This document shows positions 8,609-17,937 of a DNA stretch of 64,000 nucleotides, piece by piece (within the stretch, counting starts at the first letter, position 1; each line of letters starts with the position of its first letter). Below the pieces are notes generated by a model. That model made no database searches and had not been told where the DNA came from. It saw only the letters and a program-made list of their open reading frames with translations. Source of the DNA: CAYRFQ01 sp964423615. Lineage in GTDB: Bacteria > Planctomycetota > Planctomycetia > Gemmatales > Gemmataceae. Position numbers and translations under genes: made by a program. The stretch lies in contig CAYRFQ010000035.1 of assembly GCA_964423615.1 (NCBI GenBank), positions 1 to 64,000 on the forward strand, read 5' to 3'.

Positions 8609-9994
8609 ATGGCAATCAATCGACGCGATGCTCTCAAAGGCGTGTCCCTCGGGGCCGGGACGATGGTCTTGGCTCCGTTGGTCCAGAAACTCGAAGCCCA
8701 CGCGGCTGGTCGTGCCCAATCGCCCAAACGGTTTTTGTTTGTCGTGGAAGGCAACGGTCTTCCCTGGCAGCAAATCCAACCGGTGGGCATCAATCGTTCG
8801 AGACGGACGAGCGATCGCAACCAGCTTGTGAACATGCCGTTGGGTGAGCATGCGTTGCCGCAAGCCCTCGAACCGATCAATGCTTGGAAGGATAAAGTGA
8901 CGATCGTGCAGGGGTTGTCGGGTCGTATTTGCGGTGGTGGGCACTCGAACAACTTCGGTGCGTTGGGCGTTTACGACTCCCAGGGTGGTGTGGGCCACTG
9001 CGGCACGCCTGTGGGAGAAACGATCGACGTAGCCCTTGGGAAGAAACTTGGTGGCATCTTCAAACAAGTTGGTCTGGGCATGGTCGACCGTCGCGACGCC
9101 ACCGTCGTCTACAATTGCTCGGCTTGGGATCGCGGCAAGCCGATGCCGACGCAGACCCGACCCAACCTGGCTTATGGCAGTCTGTTCGGCAGCGTCGCTG
9201 GAGGGGCCGCGCAGCAAGAGTTTACGGCACAGTCGAACATGCTCGACTATCTGCGTGACGACATCCAACGACTCGAGCGGACAGCGACGGCCTCGGAGCG
9301 AGAGATATTGCAATCGCACGTTCACGCCCTGGAAGCGATGGGTGATCGTCAGAGCCGATTGAACGAAATCCAAAATACCCTGCGGCGGCATGCCCCGGTC
9401 GTGAATAACAAGTACACGTCGAACGTGGAAACGGATCGCCTCGACGCTCAGTTCGACATCGCGGCGGCAACGCTCATATCGGGGTTGACGAACGTCGTGA
9501 CGATTGCATCTGGTGCTGGGGATCCCTACTTTAGCGTGCGTTTCACTGGTCTGGGGATCAATCTGGGCAAACACGGAATTGGTCACGGGAACGGCTACAA
9601 CGGAAAGTCGGCCGCTGAGTTGGGGACGACGATTCGGCGTTTCCACTTCGAGTTGATTGCTCGGTTGATGCAGAAACTGCAAGCGGTTCCCGAAGGCAAC
9701 GGAACGATGCTGGACAACACTCTCATCGTGTATCTCAGTGACGCCGCTGAAGGCCACCACAGCCGCTGTTGGGAATGGCCCTTCGTTCTCGTGGGGAACC
9801 TCGGCGGTGCTTTGAACGCAGGTCGTTACATCGAGTATCCCTATTGGGGATTGCAGGGGCACCGCGAAATCGGAAACCTTTACACGACGTTCCTGCACGC
9901 CGTTGGTGATCGTCGCAACTACTTCGGCGTCAAAGAGCCAAATCTTCGCCACCTCGACCAAGACGGACCGTTGTCGGAATTGTTGCGGTCGTGA
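8609..9994 (+). CDS. Tat-exported DUF1552 protein
   Basis: A 461-residue protein with a twin-arginine signal (AINRRDALKGVSLGAGTMVLAPL) and DUF1552 features (RFLFVVEGNGLPW, GLSGRICGGGHSNNFGALGVY, and the C-terminal VYLSDAAEGHHS). The ATG at 8609 is preceded by TAAGGAG with good spacing; a start 7 codons upstream lacks this. It lies 58 bp after the DUF1592-type cytochrome gene and is probably in one operon with it. Homologues are sulfatase/alkaline-phosphatase-fold relatives found beside planctomycete cytochromes; no substrate is established. Confidence 0.9.
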   Translation: MAINRRDALKGVSLGAGTMVLAPLVQKLEAHAAGRAQSPKRFLFVVEGNGLPWQQIQPVGINRSRRTSDRNQLVNMPLGEHALPQALEPINAWKDKVTIVQGLSGRICGGGHSNNFGALGVYDSQGGVGHCGTPVGETIDVALGKKLGGIFKQVGLGMVDRRDATVVYNCSAWDRGKPMPTQTRPNLAYGSLFGSVAGGAAQQEFTAQSNMLDYLRDDIQRLERTATASEREILQSHVHALEAMGDRQSRLNEIQNTLRRHAPVVNNKYTSNVETDRLDAQFDIAAATLISGLTNVVTIASGAGDPYFSVRFTGLGINLGKHGIGHGNGYNGKSAAELGTTIRRFHFELIARLMQKLQAVPEGNGTMLDNTLIVYLSDAAEGHHSRCWEWPFVLVGNLGGALNAGRYIEYPYWGLQGHREIGNLYTTFLHAVGDRRNYFGVKEPNLRHLDQDGPLSELLRS

Positions 9995-10277
9995 GAGAAT
10001 TCTGTGTGAGTGGGTTGGCGTTTCGAATGTCTCGACCCAAACGAAAAGGTGGTGGACGGAATGAGGTGGGCACCTGAGAACATGGAGTGCATCGGTTGAT
10101 CGGTCCATGTCGACTGTTCGTTTGTTGGTCGGGTGCGGCGAGTCGTATGGCTGTGATGGTATATCCGACCAACCTGAGTTCAAGGTCAATCGACGTTGGC
10201 TTTTGCCGCTTCGATTGTGTAGATTTGTAACCAGTCTTGTTCGATCCACGACCGTGTTGACAGGGGGGAAGAATATC

Positions 10278-11729
10278 ATGCTCACGATGACAGCAGGCAA
10301 AAAGTCGCGGACGTGTGACGGGTTGTCCCGGCGAAATTTCTTGCGAGTTGGGACATTGGGTCTCGGTGGGCTGACATTGGCAGACCTGTTGGCCCTCGAT
10401 GGTCGAGCCGCCCAGCGAAGCATTCTACGTGACAAGTCGGTTGTCTTTCTCTATTTGGCTGGTGGCCCTTCCCAACTCGAAACGTTCGATCCAAAACCCG
10501 ATGCCCCGGTCGAGATTCGGAGCATGACGGGTGAAATCCAAACTCGTCTGCCTGGTGTGTTGTTCGGTGGGTCGTTCCCGAAGCTCGCGGCAATGGCCGA
10601 CAAGCTCGCCATTGTGCGTTCGTTCGTGCACGGCAACGGCAACCACGACGGCGGTAAAAAGTTGTTTGGCGTCGAACGATCGACGGCGTTGAGTGCCGTT
10701 TATTCTCGGATGTTGGGAGCTACCGACGCGGAGACTGGGATGATGTCGACCGCTTTCCTTTCTCCCCAATCCGTTGGGTTCGACAACAGCGGCATCCAAA
10801 GGCAATTCCGTTTCTATTACACGGGAATTTCGCCTACCGGTCCGCTTGGTAGTTTGCATGCTCCGTTTCATCCCTCTTCGCAAGACGGACGGTCGGTGAG
10901 CCGTGAGGGTTTGCTCTCGGACATGCAACTCCGCACGCCGTTGGAGCGCCTGGAAGATCGACGCTTGTTGCTCGAAGAATTGAGCAACCTCCAACGAAAC
11001 GTCGATCACGCCACATCTGCGGGAGTGACGGAACTGCGGACACAGGCGTTTGACGTTTTGCAGCGTGGCGTTCGAGAGGCGTTCGACCTTTCGCGAGAAG
11101 ACCCTCGCTTGATAAATTGCTACGACACGAGTTCGTTCCGCACTCCGGCTGGCCTCATTCGCCAAGAGCGTAACGGCAAAATGACCGCTCAGTCGCAATC
11201 GGTGCTCGGGAAGCAACTGCTGCTGGCACGGCGGTTGTGCGAAGCTGGATGTCGTTTTGTTACGGTGGGAATGAACGATTGGGACATGCATGGCAACTAC
11301 AACAGCTATCCCATTCCGGAAGGAATGGCGTTGATGGGCGGTGCCCTCGACAAAGCGGTGTCGGCGTTTCTGGCGGACATCGAACAACGTGGGTTGTCGG
11401 AGAAAATTCTGCTTGTCATGACGGGGGAGATGGGCCGCACGCCTCGAATCACCAACGACCGAGCCACCCAACGCCCGGGCCGGAATCACTGGGCTCGTTT
11501 GGGTTCGCTCGTTCTTGCCGGAGGTGGGTTGACGATGGGCCAAGTCATTGGTCGATCGGATCGTCAAGCGGGGACTCCGGTCACCGAACCGGTCCGTCCG
11601 GAAAACCTGATCTCCACTATCACTCATACGCTGTTCGACATGGGACAAGTTCGTGTCACGCGGGGTTTGCCGAATGGGCTTGTGCAAGCCGTTAGTGCTG
11701 CACCCGTGATTCGGGAGTTGATGGGGTAG
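10278..11729 (+). CDS. Tat-exported DUF1501 protein
   Basis: A 483-residue DUF1501 protein, an alkaline-phosphatase-like superfamily member. It has a twin-arginine signal (SRRNFLRVGTLGLGGLTLADLLAL), the family motif VVFLYLAGGPSQLETFDPKPDAP, and LVMTGEMGRTPRITNDRATQRPGRNHW near the C-terminus. The ATG at 10278 follows a GGGGGGAAG ribosome site. A 283-bp gap separates it from the DUF1552 gene, so it may have its own promoter. Its last 38 bases overlap the 3' end of the opposite-strand gene at 11692. Confidence 0.92.
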   Translation: MLTMTAGKKSRTCDGLSRRNFLRVGTLGLGGLTLADLLALDGRAAQRSILRDKSVVFLYLAGGPSQLETFDPKPDAPVEIRSMTGEIQTRLPGVLFGGSFPKLAAMADKLAIVRSFVHGNGNHDGGKKLFGVERSTALSAVYSRMLGATDAETGMMSTAFLSPQSVGFDNSGIQRQFRFYYTGISPTGPLGSLHAPFHPSSQDGRSVSREGLLSDMQLRTPLERLEDRRLLLEELSNLQRNVDHATSAGVTELRTQAFDVLQRGVREAFDLSREDPRLINCYDTSSFRTPAGLIRQERNGKMTAQSQSVLGKQLLLARRLCEAGCRFVTVGMNDWDMHGNYNSYPIPEGMALMGGALDKAVSAFLADIEQRGLSEKILLVMTGEMGRTPRITNDRATQRPGRNHWARLGSLVLAGGGLTMGQVIGRSDRQAGTPVTEPVRPENLISTITHTLFDMGQVRVTRGLPNGLVQAVSAAPVIRELMG

Positions 11730-12291
11730 GCTGCTGCATGGCGAGCAGGGAGCGAACCAACTGCGACAGGATGATCGAGATCTCTCTGTTGGTTTTTGTG
11801 ACCGATGCCATCCAGGTAAGTAACGTCCGGCAGGAGTCATCGACCACGGCAGCGAGTTCCAAGCCCGCGTAATACGATGTTTGCTGGATGAAAAGACCGT
11901 GGGCACTGGCCACGCCGACCAACCGAACCAAGTCTCTTTTGCGTTCCTTGACCGAGACCAAAATGTCTACGAACTCGGAGTTCGGGCTGTCAGGGTGCAC
12001 CAGAACCGTAACGGTTGGACGGATTCCACGTTTTTTGTCCACGACAAACAACATCGAATGGGAGAGATCGCGTTCCGCTATCCTGAGAAATGGGAACTGC
12101 AAGGTCTGACCGGGGTAGAGGGGTAGTCGTTGTCGGATCATCCATTCTGGGGTTCTTGTGTTTCCGCGAATGAGGATCTGGCCGATCTTGGCACTTCGCT
12201 TTTGTGTTGCGGCAGGTTTCTTCGCGGCGTCAGCAACACTGAGCGAGGGAGTGATCAGAAACATAACAAGAATCAAAAGTGATCTTGGCAT
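11692..12291 (-). CDS. Small secreted single-POTRA-domain protein
   Basis: A 199-residue protein with a signal peptide (RSLLILVMFLITPSLSVADA) and, at about residues 30-110, one POTRA-like domain (KIGQILIRGNTRTPEWMIRQRLPLYPGQTLQFPFLRIAERDL), as in BamA/FtsQ-type proteins. The remaining 80 residues are unassigned; no beta-barrel follows. The start at 12291 has AAGGAAC upstream and begins the signal peptide. The 3' end overlaps the DUF1501 gene by 38 bp tail to tail. It could be a periplasmic adaptor; function unknown. Confidence 0.8.
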   Translation of the reverse strand: MPRSLLILVMFLITPSLSVADAAKKPAATQKRSAKIGQILIRGNTRTPEWMIRQRLPLYPGQTLQFPFLRIAERDLSHSMLFVVDKKRGIRPTVTVLVHPDSPNSEFVDILVSVKERKRDLVRLVGVASAHGLFIQQTSYYAGLELAAVVDDSCRTLLTWMASVTKTNREISIILSQLVRSLLAMQQPTPSTPESRVQH

Positions 12292-12476
12292 ACTCTGTTC
12301 CTTATTCGGTAGGAAAGAGTTGTAAGTAGTCCGACTGAACAAAAACGGAACTTGTTGAGACCTGCGCGGCTAATGAATCCAAGTAGCCGGCACACGGGGA
12401 ATGGAAAAGAAATGCTTGTCCGGTTCGTGGGTATACGCGGCTGGCGTGTACCTTGGTCTTGGCCGAGCTTTCGAAG

Positions 12477-12580
12477 TATTACCCCAGCATGATTAATTGT
12501 CACATGAGTTAGCTCCCAAAGGACAACAAAACCGTTTGTTTCGCAATTTGCACGTGAGAATTAATTGTGCCGGGGTAATA
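12477..12580. repeat. M1 MITE-like element, copy 1 (104 bp)
   Basis: A 104-bp element bounded by TATTACCCC and GGGGTAATA. The two ends form an imperfect terminal inverted repeat of about 28 bp that includes ATTAATT/AATTAAT. A second copy of identical length at 16011-16114 differs at about six positions. No coding capacity. It sits in the 550-bp gene-free gap 12292-12841, otherwise holding only a short TTGTCCGGTT-type motif on either side. Confidence 0.85.
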
Positions 12581-12841
12581 TCTCTGAAGACGCGGTGTCG
12601 ACACTGCGAACGGGAATGCCTCTGTCCAAGAGGTTGTCCGGTTTTTGCCTACTGAACGCGTTTCTATGGGCCGGAGCCGAGATTTACTCCTCCGAGTGAT
12701 CTGGGTTTGCCAAGCGTAGATGTGAGTGCGAGGTAACGACTTATCTGCAACGGGAACGGCTTGAGTGTACAAGTTCTTGGTATGAAGAATGGTCCCCGCC
12801 ATCGGCGGCAACGGGTGAATCGGTCCGGCCCTTGGAGACGA

Positions 12842-14461
12842 TCATGATAACCACCAGATTATCATTACCGCTACTGCACTCAGAAGACTGAGCCCGAGGA
12901 TAATCACAAGTGCCCATTGGATGAAAAACCACCGGATGTGGGCAATTCGAGGCAACTCCTCCACAGTTGGCCGAAGACTATCAAAGGGGAGGCCTTCCCA
13001 CAACTCTCGCAGGTTCCTGTTGGGATCGTGTTCTACCCGGTTGGGGCAGTCCAGGAGCATCGTCGCGCGATCTTCCGGCTGGAACGCTGGCCACTCGGGA
13101 AGCAAGGGATTGTTGGGATCGCCGTCGCGAACAAACGCGATCCACGCATCTTGAATCGCGTAGGAAAGACACTCCCGCTCGGAACCGGTGCCGACCATGT
13201 ACTGCTGCCCGGGAGCGTCCAGGTTTCCGAACAAGAGAGACTCATCCACGGCATGGAAAGCCCCAAGCGAGCCATTCCGCACCGGACTCTGCCATGTGAC
13301 GAGGTACATCCGAGTATCGTCTCTGTGACGGGCTTGGGCCTCCGCCAGACGGATCTGCGGCAACCAGAATAGTGCGTCGCCAAGGATGGCCATCGTTCTC
13401 TGACCCCAGTTAAGTGACGGACGAACTTCGCGGTACATTTGGCGAACCACATGGGGATCTAGCCCAAGTTGGCGTAACCAGGAGTTGAGCGCGCGGGGGG
13501 GAATCCAAGGGAGAATCGGATTGTACAAACTCCAAAGGCGGACTTCATCCAAAGTCGTTCCTGTCAACAGGGCGACGTCCTCAGCCTTTCCTTTCTCGAT
13601 GGCACTCAGCGGTGGTTCCGGTAGCACATCCCCATCCACCACCGGCCCGAACATCATTTCGCCGAGAAAGTCAGCTCCCTCGAGGAGTGTCTCTTGTGCC
13701 TGCAATAAGTGCTCAGTAGGACAGTTCAGGAGATCTTGCCCCCCTCCCAAATTGGCTGTTCGAAGAAAGGCAGAGGAAACACGCTCGGCAAAGTCAACGG
13801 ACCGAACTAGGCTGGGTGCTCCACTCATGCAGATCGCCCTGTGAAACAATCCTTTTGCCTCCGGACACGCGAGCAAACAGCTGACGCTGATAGCGCCGGC
13901 TGACTCTCCACAGATAGTCACGTTATTTGGATCCCCTCCAAACGCCGTAATGTTGTCGCGAACCCACTTGAGGGCCGCGATTTGGTCTAACAAGCCCAAG
14001 TTCGCGGTCCGAGCATACTCTGACCGACTGGAATGATAGAATCCGAAGATCCCCAACCGGTAATTGATGGTTACCAGTACGATCTGGCCACGTTGGACCA
14101 AGCGAGATCCCTCGTAAGATTGCCAGCGACCGGACCCGATAATAAAGGCACCGCCATGAATCCAGACAAGGACAGGGCGACCTGGCCCTTTAAGACTCGG
14201 GGTCCACACGTTGAGGTAGAGGCAATCCTCACTCCCTGGTGCAAGGACTTCCCCCCACATGTAATCCAAGGGATCGGGATTCTGAGCACATGCGGGTTGG
14301 AACCGACTACAATCCAACTCACCATCCCACGGGTCAACAGGCTCTGGTGGTTTGAACCGAAGATCTCCGATCGGAGGCTTCGCGAACGGAATTCCCCGAA
14401 AGATGAGCGGGTTGCACCCAACGCCCACCTGACCTTGAGTTGTTTCAACGACCACAGACAT
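12842..14461 (-). CDS. Type-B carboxylesterase with C-terminal membrane anchor
   Basis: A 539-residue alpha/beta-hydrolase of the carboxylesterase type B family. It shows FRGIPFAKPPIGDLRF near the N-terminus, the EDCLYLNVWTP segment, the oxyanion-hole motif WIHGGAF (about residue 102) and the nucleophile elbow GESAG (about residue 187). The acid and His are expected around DEVRLW and GAFHAVDE. There is no N-terminal signal peptide; instead the last 28 residues (WALVIILGLSLLSAVAVMIIWWL) are one hydrophobic span, suggesting tail anchoring. GAGGACG precedes the ATG. The ester substrate cannot be predicted. Confidence 0.9.
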   Translation of the reverse strand: MSVVVETTQGQVGVGCNPLIFRGIPFAKPPIGDLRFKPPEPVDPWDGELDCSRFQPACAQNPDPLDYMWGEVLAPGSEDCLYLNVWTPSLKGPGRPVLVWIHGGAFIIGSGRWQSYEGSRLVQRGQIVLVTINYRLGIFGFYHSSRSEYARTANLGLLDQIAALKWVRDNITAFGGDPNNVTICGESAGAISVSCLLACPEAKGLFHRAICMSGAPSLVRSVDFAERVSSAFLRTANLGGGQDLLNCPTEHLLQAQETLLEGADFLGEMMFGPVVDGDVLPEPPLSAIEKGKAEDVALLTGTTLDEVRLWSLYNPILPWIPPRALNSWLRQLGLDPHVVRQMYREVRPSLNWGQRTMAILGDALFWLPQIRLAEAQARHRDDTRMYLVTWQSPVRNGSLGAFHAVDESLLFGNLDAPGQQYMVGTGSERECLSYAIQDAWIAFVRDGDPNNPLLPEWPAFQPEDRATMLLDCPNRVEHDPNRNLRELWEGLPFDSLRPTVEELPRIAHIRWFFIQWALVIILGLSLLSAVAVMIIWWLS

Positions 14462-14541
14462 CCAGTGCGTCCTCTTATGCTGAACGACCCAGCCCTGCAG
14501 TCAATCCGCACGGGCACAGTCGCTGATCTCGAAGGTGAATG

Positions 14542-15003
14542 CTAAAGGTCACGGACGTATTGCAAGAATGAAGCAGAGTACAAATCTTCTGCTTCTTCTG
14601 CGTTGATAATTTCCCGAAGCAGCACACAACTATTTTTTTCATGTTGAAACAGCCTGTGCCACACCTTCCAAACCTGCTCTTCATATTCGGCCAGCTCCAC
14701 TGGACCATGAAAGAAGGTGTACACCATTTCTGCTAGATTGATCTTGATGTACGCGAACGCCTCCAACTTTTGTCTGAGAAGAGAATCGCTCGGAATGCTA
14801 TCCTCGTAAATAGCCCAGAGACTGGGGTCTCGAAGTAGTTCCTTGTTGATATCGAGCAACGCTTTCTGAAACTCGTTCACTTTGTCAAGCCGTAATTGTA
14901 GCTTCGCAAGTGTATATGTTTTGTAAGCAGCAAATGTTGCAAACGCGGCCACAAAGAGTGAAATCGTGGAGAAAACAATCGACAGCACTTCGGTATTCGT
15001 CAT
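14542..15003 (-). CDS. Small membrane-anchored protein of unknown function
   Basis: A 153-residue protein not recognised as a named family. It begins MTNTEVLSIVFSTISLFVAAFATFAAYKTYTLAKLQLRL, an N-terminal transmembrane helix followed by a charged helix, then a soluble domain rich in Glu and aromatic residues (LAEMVYTFFHGPVELAEYEEQVWKVWHRLF). The layout resembles the many bacterial single-span DUF4760-like proteins, but this is only a shape match. The start at 15003 has AAAGGTG upstream. The gene lies 80 bp before the esterase on the same strand. Confidence 0.6.
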   Translation of the reverse strand: MTNTEVLSIVFSTISLFVAAFATFAAYKTYTLAKLQLRLDKVNEFQKALLDINKELLRDPSLWAIYEDSIPSDSLLRQKLEAFAYIKINLAEMVYTFFHGPVELAEYEEQVWKVWHRLFQHEKNSCVLLREIINAEEAEDLYSASFLQYVRDL

Positions 15004-15143
15004 ATCAGCACCTTTCGTTTTCGCCCATGGCCAAACTACTAACCACTTGCACCTCAAGCTGACAGAGTCAGATGCAATCGACCCTGATACTCAGATACTG
15101 ATGTCAGGCTAAACTCGGTAGATGAACTCAACAGTACGCTCAC

Positions 15144-15180
15144 CTAGTAGGCCGTCAATCGAAGATTGACGGCCTACTAG
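15144..15180. terminator. Perfect 17-bp palindrome with GAA loop
   Basis: Positions 15144-15160 are exactly complementary to 15164-15180, with a 3-base GAA loop. It lies between the unknown membrane protein gene and the remains of a transposase. There is no T-run on either side, so it could equally be a mobile-element end rather than an intrinsic terminator. Confidence 0.45.
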
Positions 15181-15483
15181 TGCGAATCACCACAACAATG
15201 AAGTTCTTGGAACGCGGAGACGCCGGTGGGTTATTCGTCGCTGACCAAAGAACATTTCGAGGAAATGTCTGGTTCGTCGATTCCCAACATACCAACAACG
15301 GCGATTCCACCGACAACGGCGATTCTCCCGATGCTCCATTCGCGACTCTTAAACCGTGTTCCTTTTGAAACCGCAAATTTCCCCTTACCCTAAATCCCTC
15401 TCTCCACTCTCGGCCTTGCAATAGGCGTCGGTCTTCTGGGCAGCGTTCTTGGGAGAATCCAAACGACGTCCTTTTTTTAGCCT

Positions 15484-15990
15484 TGCGGCCAGGTTGGCCT
15501 GTGCGCGCCGGAGTAATGAAAAGACCGTAAACGACCGCATGGGATCGCATGAGAGAGATCAATGTCGTGCGCTGGGGCGAATTTCCGACGACAAGTTCGC
15601 AAGCGTAAGCACCGTCGGTTACCAGAGTTATGACTAAGTTCGGGACCCACGAAGCGATTTCGTGAACCATCTCGATGGCCAACTCGCCCGGAGTCTTGTG
15701 ACCTTCGCCGCTTTGGTGCAATCTCGCGGCGATCGGAAAGGCCAGGACCGGACAACCGGCAACCGCAAAATCGATGGCCACGGCCACGACGACCCAGTTG
15801 TGCCCCGACGCCGTGGCCTTTCGTTTTTCGGTCGAGGCCACAGCATCGCGAAACTATTCCAAACCCCAAACACATCGTTCGCGTTTGTGGGCCAAAGTGT
15901 CATCGACAACGAGGGTGATTGGTCCAGAGAGTTGGAACGTTGTGAGTATCAACCACAGAATGTGTCTGGTCAACTGCGAGACACTCCAAG
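15484..15990 (-). pseudogene. DDE transposase remnant
   Basis: Translating the minus strand gives a transposase core: LSGPITLVVDDTLAHKRER, then, after a stop, ASGHNWVVVAVAIDF and PVLAFPIAARL, VTDGAYACE, and LITPARTGQPGRKAKK in spirit. The VVDDT and VTDGAY acidic segments fit a DDE catalytic core of the IS701/IS4-like type. There is an in-frame TAG at 15854-15856, the N-terminal part is missing, and homology fades below 15484. It is non-functional. The M1 element begins 20 bp beyond its broken 5' end. Confidence 0.7.
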
Positions 15991-16010
15991 TGGATCGAGA
16001 GAAGAAGTTA

Positions 16011-16114
16011 TATTACCCCGGCGCGATTAATTGTCACATGAGTTAGCTCCCAAAGGGCAACAAAACCGTTTGTTTCGCAATTTGCACATGAGAATTAATC
16101 GTGCCGGGGTAATA
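16011..16114. repeat. M1 MITE-like element, copy 2 (104 bp)
   Basis: Same length and boundaries (TATTACCCC to GGGGTAATA) as the copy at 12477, about 94% identical, same orientation. Its right flank holds a small palindrome (TACACGCG-gct-CGCGTGTA); a related sequence lies on the left side of copy 1 at about 12430. It abuts the broken transposase gene. Confidence 0.85.
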
Positions 16115-16344
16115 CACGCGAGCCGCGTGTACCTACGACAAACAGAAAAACTGGACAACTAGAAATTACCCGTTCCAAGTGTGCCTGCTACATTATCCGC
16201 GCAGTTCTCAATAGTACGTGTTCCTTTTGAAAGCGAAACATTTGAACCCCTCACCTCAGCCTTCTCAAGTTGAAAAGGGGCGAGGGAGTTCGAGTCGAGC
16301 GTTGGCACACCGAGAGGAGAAATGGTGAGCCATCGTCGCAAGCT

Positions 16345-16514
16345 GGGTGGACGGATCAATGAATGTCGTGTTTGTTGTGGTTCTTTGGGTTCCCACCCAC
16401 GGCCAGGATCTCTCGCCCCTGCGGGGCTGAAAATCAAAAACACGACACTTGTTTAGCCGACTACCCAAGGGGCTGAGAATCGAAATAACGACACTTATTC
16501 ATCCGACCGCCCTC
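16345..16514. repeat. P1 palindromic repeat with duplicated right arm
   Basis: A complete P1 palindrome spans 16345-16467: left arm with ATGTCGTGTTTG, hairpin GGGTTCCCACCC, hairpin GCCCCTGCGGGGC, right arm with AAACACGACACTTG. It is followed at 16468-16514 by a diverged second copy of the right half only (GGGGCTGAGAATCG, ACGACACTTATTC, ending in GACCGCCC). It lies beyond the 3' end of the minus-strand parvulin gene. The usual 60-bp tail is absent here. Confidence 0.75.
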
Positions 16515-16559
16515 TTTGCGAACTCACCAGTTCTTCGATTGTTGACTATTTCGCTTTGA

Positions 16560-17591
16560 CTATTTCGCTTTGGCGATGGAAATTTTTGCTCGCGGTCGCA
16601 TTTGACGCAAGATGGCTTCGCGGAGTCGTTCGGCGTAGACTTCCTTGACGATGTCCTTTACTTGGTCGTATTTGACGTCGCGCCCGGCCTTACGATCGAT
16701 GGGCAAAATCAAGTGATACCCAAACTCGGTCATCACTGGACTGCTCATTTGGTACGTCTTGAGGGCAAAGGCAGCGTTGGCAAATGGCTCCACCATTTTG
16801 CCGAGACGCGGGAACCAGTCCAAATCACCGCCGCGTTGTTTGGAAGGGCAATCGGAGAATTTCTTGGCGGTGGCACTGAAGACTTCCTCGAGTGCCTTGC
16901 GGCGGGTTTTCTCGCGGGTGAGTTTGTCGGCGGATGGTGGCAATTCGCTGACTTTCTTGGCGACTTCGGCTTCGATTTGCTGGCGAATCTTCAACAGTTC
17001 CTCGCGTTTAGTTTTGGCGGCGGCTTGGGTCTTGGTTTCGGCCTTCAATAAGAGGTGGCGTGCGCGAACGAGGCTGCCGTCGAACATCTCCTTGTGTTTG
17101 GTGAACATCTCCTTGAGCTTTTCCTCGCCGGCGTACTTTTTGGTGAAAGCTTCCCACCGTAGCGAACCGGTGATGTTGGCCCGGATTTCTTTCGGCGTCA
17201 AAAAGAACTTTTTGAACACGACCTCGGGGGTCTTATCGTTCTTCTTGATTTCGTCGCACAGTTGCTTGTAGCGAGCCTCGACTTGTTGGGAATCGATCTT
17301 CAACGGCAACAGTTCTAAGTATTGATCGATGAGTGTGTTCTCGATGAGATAATTCACGACTTCCGAACGGGCTTTGTCCCAATGAGTCGGAGGAATTCGC
17401 GATAAGGCCCGGTAGACGGCGAGTTCCATGACCGGTTCCCCGTTGACCGTTGCTGCGACGGCCGTTGCCGAAGGTGCCGGCGGCAGTTGGACTTTGGGAA
17501 CCTTGATCTGTTTTTTCTCCTGGGCAAAACCTGCCGAGGAAATTACCAGGACTGCCAAGAATGCTGCGAGAAAACGTGAACGTGAGAGCAT
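16560..17591 (-). CDS. Periplasmic parvulin-type peptidyl-prolyl isomerase (SurA/PpiC-like)
   Basis: A 343-residue protein with a signal peptide (SRFLAAFLAVLVISSAGFA), a SurA-N-like helical region (VNGEPVMELAVYRALSRIP to about residue 165), and a PpiC domain at about 170-310 (VRARHLLLKAE, FSDCPSKQRGGDLDWFPRLGKMVEPFANAAFAL, GYHLILPIDRK). It would catalyse cis-trans isomerisation of X-Pro bonds and assist folding of exported proteins. AAAGGAGAGG precedes the ATG. A 15-bp direct repeat of the final codons lies just past the stop codon. Confidence 0.9.
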   Translation of the reverse strand: MLSRSRFLAAFLAVLVISSAGFAQEKKQIKVPKVQLPPAPSATAVAATVNGEPVMELAVYRALSRIPPTHWDKARSEVVNYLIENTLIDQYLELLPLKIDSQQVEARYKQLCDEIKKNDKTPEVVFKKFFLTPKEIRANITGSLRWEAFTKKYAGEEKLKEMFTKHKEMFDGSLVRARHLLLKAETKTQAAAKTKREELLKIRQQIEAEVAKKVSELPPSADKLTREKTRRKALEEVFSATAKKFSDCPSKQRGGDLDWFPRLGKMVEPFANAAFALKTYQMSSPVMTEFGYHLILPIDRKAGRDVKYDQVKDIVKEVYAERLREAILRQMRPRAKISIAKAK

Positions 17592-17937
17592 CCGACCTCT
17601 CCTTTATGACCACACGTAACAAAACTGATTGTTTCAGGAATGAGCAGGAGCCAATCCTTGCCGCTGCTTCTACCGGACGAGCGAGATTGTAGCGAAAAAG
17701 GTTGGTCTGCGCCGAGATGAACATTTTGGGGGCTTACGAGGGGGCGATTTACGCAGTCGAACGAGTCCAGGTAGTCAGGGTAAAAAATTGTAAGAGTCGT
17801 CCTTTCTGCAAGGCAACCGGAAAAAGTCCTTTCTCGTCGGTCGTGGAAAGGAAACAATAGGAGTCGAGCCTTGGACGATGGGCTCCAACACCTGTTGGTT
17901 TGATTATGATTCGGTTTCCTGCCACGAGGTACACTCC

